Shown piece by piece: positions 1 through 10,334 of a stretch of 64,000 bases of DNA. Source of the DNA: Oopsacas minuta (Eukaryota > Porifera > Hexactinellida > Lyssacinosida > Leucopsacidae). A program made the position numbers and the translations under genes. The stretch spans positions 299,848 through 363,847 of the forward strand of contig JAKMXF010000297.1 in NCBI GenBank assembly GCA_024704765.1, written 5' to 3'. The notes under the pieces are model-generated. The model saw nothing but the letters and a program-made list of their open reading frames with translations. It was not told the DNA's origin and searched no databases. The stretch's first letter is position 1. Each line of letters begins with the position of its first letter.

Positions 1-859
1 TATCATATTCAAACTTATATGGCGGGTCTGTGGGTGAAATAGATTGCAGACCATTGATCTAATTAATATGTTTCACAGTAGCGGGTATCTTTACCCCAGC
101 CCCCTATTGGCTCGCTTTATTTAATGTGTAGCCGCCGTATCCACTAATTCCTAATTCTATGAAATATTTATTCTATTATTTATTTATTTTGTAAGCAGAG
201 TTTGACATTGGGGAAATCAACTACTTGTGGCAATGCACCGCTTCATTATGATCGGAATTTCATTGAATCCATTCATAAAAGAAGCTCTTATAATGTTATT
301 AATTAAATGGAATGATGATTCCTGACCATTAGACCTTTCGTTGTAACTCATGATTTATTATTCTATATAACTATTATTTCAATGACTATACCCTATACTG
401 TATAATGCTTCCTTGAACATTTTACTTTAATACCATTTATAGCCTTCAGTCCTCGAATCGGCGCTATCTGCATTTCTATTATACCGAATTCATTCTATAA
501 TTTTTCATGGAAATAAGTGTACGTTCGTTCTTATAATCTATCTAATTAACATATTTGTTAACACGTTATCTAATCTATAATAACACTTACTCAAAGTATT
601 CAGGTGTTGCCAATTACAACGACGATGTTAATATTTTGTACTCTTACTAAATGCAACAAATTTCCTGGCTTAATATGGAATCTTTTTGAAATTGCTTGCG
701 TTTTTAGAATCAATTACTTCTGTTACTTTGTATAACCCAGTTCAGTTGCATTATGAGCTATTTACATATCACCGAAATATTATGATAGATTTCTGATGGG
801 TGGCAGTTTTTGTTTATAGCAATGATTCGAGAGCTGTAAGAGTAATACACATACGTACT
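1..859. other. AT-rich intergenic DNA, nothing recognised
   Basis: I see no convincing reading frame, RNA gene or transposon end in this stretch. It is AT-rich with frequent stops in all frames. Confidence 0.5.
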
Positions 860-869
860 TAGATTCTAG

Positions 870-1051
870 ATTTTTCTATAATAGAAGATTATAGAAAACA
901 CAATAATTCTATTTTAGAAGATTCTCACAAGATACCTTTTGTATATTGTAAGACAAAAAGTATATTGTAAGAATATTTATTTTCTACTATTATAGAAGAT
1001 TTTAGAAGACACAATAATTATATTCTAGAACATTCTTATAATATCCTTTTT
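870..1051. repeat. Diverged direct repeat of about 66 bp
   Basis: Two related segments at about 871-938 and 985-1050 share the order 'atagaagatt', then an 'agaaaacacaataatt'-like run, then 'tagaacattct..' and a 'atatcctttt'-like end. They are separated by about 46 bp that repeats 'gtatattgtaag'. This is a small local duplication with no coding content. Confidence 0.5.
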
Positions 1052-1239
1052 GCAATTTTGTGTCCCTGTTACGAGTTGTTCTTTATGAGCCCGTGGATTC
1101 GAGTTAGAAAACACTGTCATAGCAAAATACAACTTATATGCGGTATTGGCTGAATGGTAGATTATGGTGGAATATGACTGAATATTTAACTTTACAAGGT
1201 TGCAAGCTTGCAACTGAATGACTCATTATTCAGATCAAC

Positions 1240-1741
1240 CAGAGGCGTAGCTAGGGTGAAGCACATGTAGCATGCTAAATTTGATTACCGCACCTGTGCC
1301 TTATACTAAAGTATAGTCGATACAGTAAAAACATATGAAAACGGGGCAAGAAATTCATTTTAAAGCAAATGTGCTGAATAATTATACAGTGCGGATGATT
1401 AGAAAAGATTATCCCAAAGAAATACGAACATTACAAAATTCAATAAAATTTATGTCATATTTTGAATTGAGCCTGAACTAGATGAAGGATGGCCGTTTGA
1501 ACTTTTGACTAGTCTAAATTGATTCCTCTGATTTTTTACCCTAAAGAGGTTCAATTCGCAAACATTGAAGGATTAATTATTATTTTTCCTTTAATGAGAG
1601 TTATTAAACTTGACTCTTATTTTACTATGATTCGGCAGCATATATAGCCGTGTTTTAGTAGGCCATGGAACACACGATGGTGGACAAAAAAGTAGCACAT
1701 GTGCGGAATATGCTACCTGTGACGCACCCTAGCTATGTCTG
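1240..1741. mobile_element. Nonautonomous TIR element (hAT-like ends)
   Basis: The left end begins CAGAGGCGTAGCTAGGGTG and the right end, read in reverse complement, begins CAGACATAGCTAGGGTG. Both are followed by a related 'cacatgtagcat'-type segment. The ends match the CAGTGGCGTAGCCAGG ends seen at 25.85 and 54.7 kb. I could not see a clear target duplication and there is no transposase frame inside. Confidence 0.65.
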
Positions 1742-3422
1742 AACCTGTATAATTATGTGTAATAATACAGTATAACTCGGATAAGACTTACACTGACTAC
1801 ACTCGCTCAATATGTACTTCTCCTTTCAACCCAAAAATCTACTTTTCATTCATTTTAATACAATCCTTATCCGGATAAGATGTGCACTCGGATAGTACGT
1901 ACTAACGTCTTATCCGAGTTTCACTGTACGTATACGTAGCCTAGCTAGACTCAGGCCTACCCGGGGCTAGGCTTGGGCAATCATTAAACTCTAGCTATGC
2001 CCTGTTTTCAACCACACCCTTCGTTTTCAGATGTATACTATAATAAAGGGTTTCCAGCAATCTTTATTGCTACATATAGATAATTCAGCAATTCTTACTA
2101 CTGAAGTATTCTATTATATGATTTGTCTATGGATAATCTTTTACCAAAGTTATTCCATGAATTAATTAATAATTGAATCTCTAACCTTCATGTTTATGCC
2201 TATTTATGGTCTCCTTATCTATACTCTAGAAATTTATTCAATAGGTCAATAGTCTAATATAATTGTTGGTTTACTTTTTAGCAAGTTCATTCTCTAATTC
2301 CAGTACTATTTTACTATTCCATAAAAGTTCTAGTAAATATGATAGCATATGTTTCTCAGAATTATACACCGATACTGTATACCATGATATATCGATGATG
2401 AAAGAGCAAGGTCATGTACTTTCATTATAATTAAGGTGCTAAAATTTCAATACATATCTGCTTTGAATCAATATATTTAGCTAACGTTTGTGCCCGGCGC
2501 AATCAGGACCTGCTTAAATCATTGTAATGTATTGATTCTTAAAGAAAGGATAGAGAAATTGATGTTTTAAATAACATCAAAAACTAATTCATGTGTAAGG
2601 TTACATAATGTGTCCAATAGTGATTTTTATTGCATAATATTACTACAAATGTCTATAGTTTGTTGACCTCATCAAATTTTGATTTTTGTGTTTGTTTCGT
2701 AATATTTTGAGAACCATCGCTGAAGAGATGAATATATTTTGGCCAATCATTTTAACTTTATTAATAAACTACGTACATTTCTAAAGAATAAGAAATCTCT
2801 ATTAACTCAGTATTCGGAAATTAATATCGTCTTTTGAAAATTTGAATTATGCTCTATTTGAGTTTGTATACTGTCTAAAAATAAACCGCCTATTACAAAG
2901 ATACCTCTGTAAAATAGAACTGTGTGCTAATATTAAAGACCAGTATTTGCACCCATAAATTGTGTTACGATATTTTCAAAATTCTTGAAAATTATGCGAA
3001 TTTTCAACTCAAAATTTTTTAAGATTATAATTTTCATCGAAACTAGGTATCATCATCGCCTGTATAAATTTGTAGTAGGTTATTTGCTAATTGTGTGTGA
3101 AAATGGAATTAAATGTTTATAACTATTAAGTATGCAATTGTGAATGAAGAAGATCTTGTCGGAAATGTGATGTATTCAGATGAGATATACGTATATGCTA
3201 ACCATCTGTTATGTAATTCTATATTTAATGGTTTAAAATGGATAATAGAAAGCCATCTGTGCAGCCAGAAAACAATGATACATTTCTATTATTACAGAGT
3301 AATAATTAGATTAATGTGGTTTGCCTTATAGACCTGAGCAACATTGCATTGTACAACTAATTTATATAAATAGCAGGAAATGTTCTCCAAATTCAAAAAG
3401 GAAAATTCATCTTTTCAACAAC
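1742..3422. other. Intergenic DNA upstream of the first astacin
   Basis: AT-rich with no supported gene. A short open frame at about 3113-3331 has no recognisable content and ends just before the astacin leader, so I leave it out. Part of the last 100 bp must be the 5' untranslated region of the astacin gene. Confidence 0.4.
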
Positions 3423-5198
3423 ATGAAACAAATATTAGGAATACTATTCAGCCTTATTGCGATAGCTAACTTGGTAGTCGGTCGGGAATTATCATCATGT
3501 GAAAATCTGACAGACATAACAAGAATAAACGAGGGATACAACTATATAGAAGGTGATATTCTCATACCTTTGGAAAATTTGGATGATTTCATTACTTCAA
3601 CAGATCCATACTCACCCCAGAACGCTGTAGCTAGAAACACAGCTGTCCTATGGGAAAATGGCTTGGTTCCCTATGAATTATCATCATCTCTTAGCCAGGT
3701 AGCGAGGAATGCCATAATTACCGCTATGGAATTTTACGTTAGTAGGTCGTGTATCGAATTTGTAGTAAGAACCACTGAACCAAACTGGCTATATTTCTTC
3801 CCTGGAAGAGGTTGCTACAGTTATATCGGGAACATACAACGTGGAGGACAGGAAGTATCAATAGGTCAGGGCTGTGAGTATCCTGGGATTGTTAAACATG
3901 AAATATTCCACGCATTAGCACGATGGCACGAACAGAGTCGCCCCGATCGAGATCAGTATATTAATATTCACCTAGACAACATTATAGATAGCCAGGAATC
4001 GAATTTCGAGAGAGTGTCATCAGATGTAGCAACTACACAAGGTCTTCCATATGATTTCGGGTCCATTATGCATTACCGTGATACTGCATTTACTTCTAAT
4101 GGTCAGAGAACTATCACGACCCTTGATCCTGCCAATCAGAATTTAATAGGTCAGCGCGACACCCTATCTGATACTGATATGGAACACGTGAATATTCTCT
4201 ACTCTTGTGGTGAACGGTCTCCAATGTGGTCTGATTGGTCTGAATATTCCAGTTGTCCAGAAAATTGTAGGGATTATATGCGAAATAGAACAAGGACATG
4301 TATAGGCGGTGGCTGTCCAGGAAACTTTATAGAGTTTCTATCATGTGGTTCTGAAGCCTGTTCTACACTATCAAGCTGGGGTACATGGGGTGAGTGGACA
4401 CAATGTAGTGTATCTTGTAATACAGGGTATAGATATAGGACCAGAGTTTGTCAAAATGGGAATGACTGTCCTGGACTATATTATGAAATAGACAGGACCT
4501 GTGGTAGTAATCCCTGTATCGTCGCTACCTGGAGTGAGTGGAGTGAGTATGGGTCATGCTCTCTAACTTGTGGAGGTGGAAGTATGACACGAACACGTGA
4601 ATGTTCTGTAGAGAATGTATGTGTGGGTCCAACAACTCAGACAATAGCCTGTGCCACCAATCCTTGTATAGATGATGAAGAAATAATCAGTAACAGCCTG
4701 AGAGCACTCGGGTGTTTTCAGTATCTTGACACTTCTAACCTATTCTACTACAATAACGGTACTACATTTCAACTAGACATAGAAGAAATCGCAGCTACAC
4801 GCAGAGCTATAGTAAAGTGTTCCCAATCTGCTATCAGTAGAAATAGGTTATTCTTTGCTATGATAGACGGCTATTGTATGCAAGAGGGAGGTACTGATAT
4901 TAGTATAAGACCATTTGTTCATACAACAGCATTGGATAGATGTTCCAATCAAGTAGGTAGCTACGATAATCAATTAGCCATGGATTTATGGTACATATAC
5001 GATGTTAGCGGTATCACTGCCAGGGTTAGGAGAGATACTTTCTTGGATGGTAATAACACCAATGTAGAAGAAATGGAAGCTGAAGCTTGTGGAATTAATA
5101 TGGGTGTAGAAGGGTCAGGCAATGGAGTAGGGAATCTAGCACCAAACTTGTTATATGCAATGATAGCTCTCCTTGTTCTACTGGTTCTACAATATTAA
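3423..5198 (+). CDS. Astacin metalloprotease with three TSP1 repeats and a hydrophobic C-terminal anchor
   Basis: Predicted secretory-pathway zinc endopeptidase of the astacin (M12A) family, 591 aa. The start is the ATG just before a signal peptide (MKQILGILFSLIAIANLVVG); the frame stays open upstream but that part has no signal. Order: signal peptide, propeptide, astacin domain with HEIFHALARWHEQ at about residues 159-171 and the Met-turn SIMHY, three thrombospondin type-1 repeats (WSDWSEYSSC, WGTWGEWTQC, WSEWSEYGSC), a Cys-containing C-terminal domain starting LGCFQYL, and a final hydrophobic stretch ending LLVLLVLQY. The last part looks like a GPI-attachment signal or membrane anchor. Oddity: the family zinc motif HExxHxxGxxH has Ala instead of Gly here. 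The gene faces a paralogue at 7662-6043, and about 690 bp are nearly identical between the two. Single exon. Confidence 0.93.
   Translation: MKQILGILFSLIAIANLVVGRELSSCENLTDITRINEGYNYIEGDILIPLENLDDFITSTDPYSPQNAVARNTAVLWENGLVPYELSSSLSQVARNAIITAMEFYVSRSCIEFVVRTTEPNWLYFFPGRGCYSYIGNIQRGGQEVSIGQGCEYPGIVKHEIFHALARWHEQSRPDRDQYINIHLDNIIDSQESNFERVSSDVATTQGLPYDFGSIMHYRDTAFTSNGQRTITTLDPANQNLIGQRDTLSDTDMEHVNILYSCGERSPMWSDWSEYSSCPENCRDYMRNRTRTCIGGGCPGNFIEFLSCGSEACSTLSSWGTWGEWTQCSVSCNTGYRYRTRVCQNGNDCPGLYYEIDRTCGSNPCIVATWSEWSEYGSCSLTCGGGSMTRTRECSVENVCVGPTTQTIACATNPCIDDEEIISNSLRALGCFQYLDTSNLFYYNNGTTFQLDIEEIAATRRAIVKCSQSAISRNRLFFAMIDGYCMQEGGTDISIRPFVHTTALDRCSNQVGSYDNQLAMDLWYIYDVSGITARVRRDTFLDGNNTNVEEMEAEACGINMGVEGSGNGVGNLAPNLLYAMIALLVLLVLQY
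4005..4694 (+). repeat. Near-identical 690-bp tract shared with the inverted paralogue
   Basis: Reading this tract against the reverse complement of 6397-7086 I count three mismatches and no gaps. It covers the end of the protease domain and all three TSP1 repeats. Similarity falls abruptly on both sides. The two tracts are inverted repeats about 1.7 kb apart. Confidence 0.9.
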
Positions 5199-6042
5199 AT
5201 ATAATTGCCACACCATGGAATCATTAGTATTTTTATCTATAAACTATCTTTCTCCTTATGTAATTATTCCTTTAAAGTGGTATATGTTTTCTATCTTAAC
5301 ATTGTTGTTAAATACAATACCTTTCTATAAATATTTACTCCATTTTTACTTACGAAAAGCACTACGTATTTACTTTTGGGAACCAAGTGGAAAAGGATAC
5401 TATCAATAGGATGGTATATCATAATGTGTCTTCCATTACGAATATATGTGGAGATTTACTAGTATATGTCTCACTAAATACACTCTCCTTTCTCTATGAT
5501 AACTCGAAATTACATACATACTGTCGTAAACAATTACATAGTATTCGCTTGAATAATTTTGTGTAAATTATGAGGAATTACAATTTCAACTTTTTATCAT
5601 TTATATATTGGCTGAGCAGGCCCTTGGTCAATTAATATCCCTGTATCATGCATTTCATTCATATATTATATTAGCAAGCGGGTCAATAATATGTGGACAA
5701 ATACCATTATGCTATTTTAGTCTTCATTCCTCATGTAAAGAAATGGACAAAAACCCGATTTCAACTATATATCCTACTTCATTTTATAGATCAGAATTGC
5801 TCGATATAGGCTATAATATTCCCTCGGCTCAGTACATTCGATTGGTTCTCAATAGTGAATACCAAAGTATTGTTATTATAATTTAACAATATTCAAATAC
5901 AAGATTTTGTCAGACTGTTAGAAACTATATTATAAGTATAAAATTAAAAGTAATAATTCAGATGATAGGATTACATTGCTGAATCCTAGAGATGATGTGC
6001 AAGTATATTTTTTCTCTGTCCATTTTTTCTATAGGGGTATAA
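5199..6042. other. Intergenic spacer between convergent astacins
   Basis: Must hold the 3' ends of both convergent astacin transcripts. A 92-codon open frame at 5608-5886 shows no recognisable domain and I do not call it. No transposon ends seen. Confidence 0.4.
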
Positions 6043-7662
6043 TTATACATTATCATCCCTTACATGGGAAATGATCTCACTCGCATCCAAAATATACCAT
6101 AAATCCATAGTTAATCCATCTGCGTAGCTACCTACTTGATTGATACATCTACCCTGTGCTGTTTCAGACACGAATTCTGTAATGCCAGTATCGATACTAC
6201 CTCGCTCTTGCATACAATAGCCATCTATCATGCCAAATACTATCTTATTTCTACTGATGGCAGATTGGGCACACTTTACTATAGCTCGATGTGTAGCTGC
6301 GGTTTCTTCTATGTCCAGGTCAAATGTAGAGCCATTATTATAGTAGGTTAGAGCAGAAGTTTCAAGATACTGGAAACACCCCAGTGATATCATATTGTTA
6401 CTGATTATTTCTTCATCATCTATACAAGGATTGGTGGTACAGGCTATTGTCTGAGTTGTTGGACCCACACATACATTCTCTACAGAACATTCACGTGTTC
6501 GTGTCATACTTCCACCTCCACAAGTTAGAGAGCATGACCCATACTCACTCCACTCACTCCAGGTAGCGACGATACAGGGATTACTACCACAGGTCCTGTC
6601 TATTTCATAATATAGTCCAGGACAGTCATTCCCATTTTGACAAACTCTGGTCCTATATCTATACCCTGTATTACAAGATACACTACATTGTGTCCACTCA
6701 CCCCATGTACCCCAGCTTGATAGTGTAGAACAGGCTTCAGAACCACATGATAGAAACTCTATAAAGTTTCCTGGACAGCCACCGCCTATACATGTCCTTG
6801 TTCTATTTCGCATATAATCCCTACAATTTTCTGGACAACTGGAATATTCAGACCAATCAGACCACATTGGAGACCGTTCACCACAAGAGTAGAGAATATT
6901 CACGTGTTCCATATCAGTATCAGATAGGGTGTCGCGCTGACCTATTAAATTCTGATTGGCAGGATCAAGGGTCGTGATAGTTCTCTGACCATTAGAAGTA
7001 TATGCAGTATCACGGTAATGCATAATGGACCCGAAATCATATGGAAGACCTTGTGTAGTTGCTACATCTGATGGCACTCTCTCGAAATTTATTTCCATAT
7101 CTGGTATAATGTTTTCAAAATTAACTTGTATGTGGTTATCTCTATCAGGGCGGCTCTGTTCATGCCATCGCCCTAATGCATGGAATATTTCATGTGCAGC
7201 AATTCCAGGTGTTTCACAAAAACGTCCTATTGAGATCTCCTGAGCTCCAATTTGAAATCGTTTTCCAATCCAACTGGAGCAACCATTCCCGCTGATGAAC
7301 TTTACCCAATCTTGTTCATTGGTCCTTTCTACAAATCTAATACATGTGTTGTCAACGAACATTTTCATAGCTTCAAAGATGGCATTCCTCGCTAATTGGC
7401 TAAGAGATGAATGGAATTCATAGGGAACCACGCCGTTATCCCATAGAGACCATTGGAACCTAAGTACTGCGTTCTGGGGTGAGAATGGGTCTGTACCAAA
7501 ATCACGTAAAGTGTCATCAGGCATTATAATATCACCTTCTATATAGTTGTATGCCTCGTTTATTTGGGTAATATCCATCTGATCCTCGCCTGCTAATCCC
7601 CGACCCATTACCAAATTTGTTATTGCAATAATGCTGAATAGTAGTGCTAGTATTTGTTTCAT
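6043..7662 (-). CDS. Astacin metalloprotease with three TSP1 repeats, secreted paralogue
   Basis: Paralogue of the gene at 3423-5198, 539 aa, in opposite orientation. Signal peptide (MKQILALLFSIIAITNLVMG), propeptide, astacin domain with the canonical HEIFHALGRWHEQ (about residues 157-169) and SIMHY Met-turn, the same three TSP1 repeats and the same C-terminal domain starting LGCFQYL. It stops at ...VRDDNV and lacks the hydrophobic anchor of its partner, so it is probably fully secreted. The first ~190 and last ~120 residues have diverged clearly from the paralogue, whereas the middle 230 are almost identical. Substrate unknown; TSP1 repeats usually bind matrix or glycosaminoglycans. Single exon. 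Confidence 0.93.
   Translation of the reverse strand: MKQILALLFSIIAITNLVMGRGLAGEDQMDITQINEAYNYIEGDIIMPDDTLRDFGTDPFSPQNAVLRFQWSLWDNGVVPYEFHSSLSQLARNAIFEAMKMFVDNTCIRFVERTNEQDWVKFISGNGCSSWIGKRFQIGAQEISIGRFCETPGIAAHEIFHALGRWHEQSRPDRDNHIQVNFENIIPDMEINFERVPSDVATTQGLPYDFGSIMHYRDTAYTSNGQRTITTLDPANQNLIGQRDTLSDTDMEHVNILYSCGERSPMWSDWSEYSSCPENCRDYMRNRTRTCIGGGCPGNFIEFLSCGSEACSTLSSWGTWGEWTQCSVSCNTGYRYRTRVCQNGNDCPGLYYEIDRTCGSNPCIVATWSEWSEYGSCSLTCGGGSMTRTRECSVENVCVGPTTQTIACTTNPCIDDEEIISNNMISLGCFQYLETSALTYYNNGSTFDLDIEETAATHRAIVKCAQSAISRNKIVFGMIDGYCMQERGSIDTGITEFVSETAQGRCINQVGSYADGLTMDLWYILDASEIISHVRDDNV
6397..7086 (-). repeat. Near-identical 690-bp tract, inverted partner of 4005-4694
   Basis: Coordinates of matching bases in the two tracts sum to 11091 throughout, so there are no indels. 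See the finding on gene conversion. Confidence 0.9.
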
Positions 7663-8584
7663 ATTGTTTGAAGAGATGATTTTATTTTTGGTGTTTCAAG
7701 AGAAATTCTGATATATTTATAGTTCTATGCAAATACCTTAATTCCATTTTTGCTCCAAGTTGTTGGTACAAACCACTATCAATCTATAGCACTAATTTGG
7801 GTATGTAGATTTCTAAGATATATAATGTCTATTCTTTAGTGACGAACGCGAACACTTATTCAGTAATGATTATTGGTCATATATAATAGATAGAACACTA
7901 GAGCCCCAATTGTTGTGACGATTTAGTTCAAAATTTATACTATACAAGTTTATTCTGAAAGTACATTGTTATGCATAACTTATCATTTGCTACTAAGTAC
8001 TACGTGTATTGAATCAACATAATCAAGTAAGGTAGCCCATACAGTTACAGTAAGATTAACAGTGCCATATATAGTAGAGTAATACAATGGCCTTACCACT
8101 TGCTCCAGCTACTAGAGAATAATTATAACTTATATCACCTCTAGTACTTAATTATTTATTACTATTACTTTCTGAAACGCGATCTATGTAAGTATTTTAG
8201 CTCTGATAGGTTTATGATTGCTTTGGGGTATGGTAAATTATTTATTAGGAACTATTTATAATACATGGCATCGCCTCAACCGGAAGGAGATATGATCGTG
8301 TCAATATTATTCGTACAATACATATGCATTCAGCCCTCGTTAATCGAACACTGAAATATCGAAGTCGGAAATTGCCGATATATGGTCCTAAACCGTCAAA
8401 GTAACATCCGTAAATTACCTGAGATATCGAAGTAATTATTGTGACATAGTTGGTATTGCAGTCGAACCTGGTTAGATATAATTAAAGCTAGGTATACTAT
8501 TAGAAACTGTTCAATTCATTATCTATTACTCAAATGTTGTAGTATATTACTAGATAATGCAAGTATCCTAACTGGACCTTTTTA
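7663..8584. other. Intergenic region with a decayed TIR element
   Basis: Promoter region for the minus-strand astacin (left) and the P2X gene (right). Around 8332-8480 the sequence resembles a decayed copy of the CAGTCAACTCTCGTTATATCGA element seen intact at 15061: it has 'ccctcgttaatcgaacac' and several 'atatcgaagt' motifs. Nothing else recognised. Confidence 0.4.
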
Positions 8585-10034
8585 ATGAATCGTCTCAAGA
8601 GATATGGCCGTTACACTGCTGTCACAGCCTATGAGTATTTGCTAGAATATGATACACCTAAGTATGTACATGTACAAGATAAGTTTGCTGGTCTTTTTTT
8701 CAGATTCATTCAGTTCTGTGTGTTGTTGTTTGTTTCACTATACTTGATATGGTGGAAGACCGGTTATCAAAGAGTAGGCTATGTATCTAGTGTAACTACT
8801 TATAAACTGAAGGGAGTGAGTATGAGTGAATCTCATAATGAATTCAGTCCTGTATCACAATTCTGGGATCCAGTAGACTACAGTATTCCGGTCAAACAGA
8901 AAGATCAGTTCATTATCCCTACTCGCTACATTTACACTCCTCGACAGACTTATGGGTTCTGCTCTGAGAGTCCCGACTACTCAACATGTAAAACAGATGC
9001 AGATTGTATAGCTAATGTACAAGTTAGTTAGAGTCATGTGTAACTAATACAGTCAACATTCGTTAACTCGAACGAATTTCACTTCCCTTCTTTGTACTTT
9101 TAGTAATTATCTCATCTGTTAACTCGAACAGATTTCATTTCCCCTTAGGTTCGAGTTACCGAATGTTGGCTGTATGTACGTGTATTTATTGAATTTGTGA
9201 TACTCCATTTAGGTACCAGCTGGAAACGGTATAATGAATGGAACATGTGACACAAACACGAACACTTGCATTATATACAGCTGGTGTCCAGTTGAAAACG
9301 ATAGTAATCACCCTGTGTATATCAGTAATTTCCTGAACTTCACTGTCCTAATAATAAACTATATTTCATTTCCAGACTTTCCAGAAGCAACTCCATTCAG
9401 TGCACATAGGAATATTAAAGACAAGATAGATCCTACCACAGACCTGAAGTCTTGTAGATTTGATCCTAGTAACGCATCTTTACTGTACTGTCCTATTTTC
9501 TCTCTAAACACCCTCTTGACTAATCCAGATATAATTAAGGACAGAATTCCTATGGACATAAACCATTTGATAGAGAAAGGAGGAATAGTTGACCTTAGTA
9601 TACACTGGCAATGTAACTTAGATTTTTCAATTGATAACTGTAGTCCACGTTACACAACACAGAGACTAGATCAGAATAACGCTAGCATGTCTCCTGGTTA
9701 TAACTTCAGGAAAGCAGACTATTCGTACGAAGATGAAGGTCTCACTAAATACAGATACCTGTACAAACTCTACGGGATTAAATTTAACATTGTTGTATCA
9801 GGAATTGCTAAGAAGTTTGATGTCTATCAGCTGTTTATCACTATAGGCTCTGGAATATCGTACTTTGCCCTCGCTACTATTGCAACAGATTTCTTTATAC
9901 TTTGGGTGTATAGAAAGAAGAAACTCTATCGCAAGGAGAAGTACCAGCCCGTGGAGGCAGATGTTGAGGACCCTGATCTGATTACAAGATTGTTAGAGAA
10001 TCAACATATAAGCTCTGAAAATAGGGAAAAATAG
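8585..10034 (+). CDS. P2X purinergic receptor (ATP-gated cation channel), two exons
   Basis: Trimeric ATP-gated cation channel subunit of the plasma membrane or intracellular vesicles. Exons 8585-9022 and 9213-10034 join in phase 0 at CAA|gttagt ... atttag|GTACCAG, giving 419 aa, a normal P2X length. First transmembrane helix around residues 33-57 (FFRFIQFCVLLFVSLYLIWW); KLKG matches the K-x-K-G ATP-binding lysines; NFR (in GYNFRKADY) and the later lysine in YLYKLYGIKF are the other family ATP contacts. The second helix spans ...GSGISYFALATIATDFFILWVY and is followed by the YxxxK trafficking motif (YRKKK). Extracellular cysteines are present. The intron carries a small TIR element. Which vertebrate subtype it resembles cannot be told by eye. 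Confidence 0.95.
9050..9172. mobile_element. MITE with CAGTCAACATTCG ends inside the P2X intron
   Basis: The left end CAGTCAACATTCGTTAACTC and the right end CGAGTTACCGAATGTTGGCTG are inverted repeats, flanked on both sides by TA. TA duplications point to the Tc1/mariner/pogo group. The 123-bp element fills most of the 190-bp intron. Confidence 0.8.
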
Positions 10035-10170
10035 TCACTTCTCTGATTTTCTATTTTATCAAATTGTTGAATGCCTTTTCTTGTTCTTAAGATTAATTCC
10101 ATGTTATGGTTTGACACATGGTATGTATCATAATTCTTATTTTTTGCACTACTATATAGACCTCCGGTAA

Positions 10171-10244
10171 CAGTTCCCAACCTTTTTCACATGTGGACGC
10201 CTTATACCAATTTAACACATTCTGTGGACCCCAGGTTGGGAACC
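10171..10244. mobile_element. Short TIR remnant (hAT-like)
   Basis: CAGTTCCCAACCTTTTTCAC at the left and CCCCAGGTTGGGAACCG at the right are imperfect inverted repeats. The ends resemble the CAGnGTTCCCAACC ends of hAT elements. Target duplication not clear. Confidence 0.5.
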
Positions 10245-10334
10245 GTAACATAGACTGTACTCACTGTAGTGATATTAAATACTTCTATTTACATAATTTT
10301 ACTAACACAATACATGCGCTCTGTACTAAATTAG

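Noticed and set aside
4114-4299. Identical 61-codon frames antisense to both astacins (also 6792-6977)
   Set aside because: They are shadows of the TSP1/protease coding sequence. Their identity only reflects the converted tract.
5608-5886. 92-codon frame between the astacins
   Set aside because: No start context, no recognisable domain, and it lies in the shared 3' region of two convergent genes.
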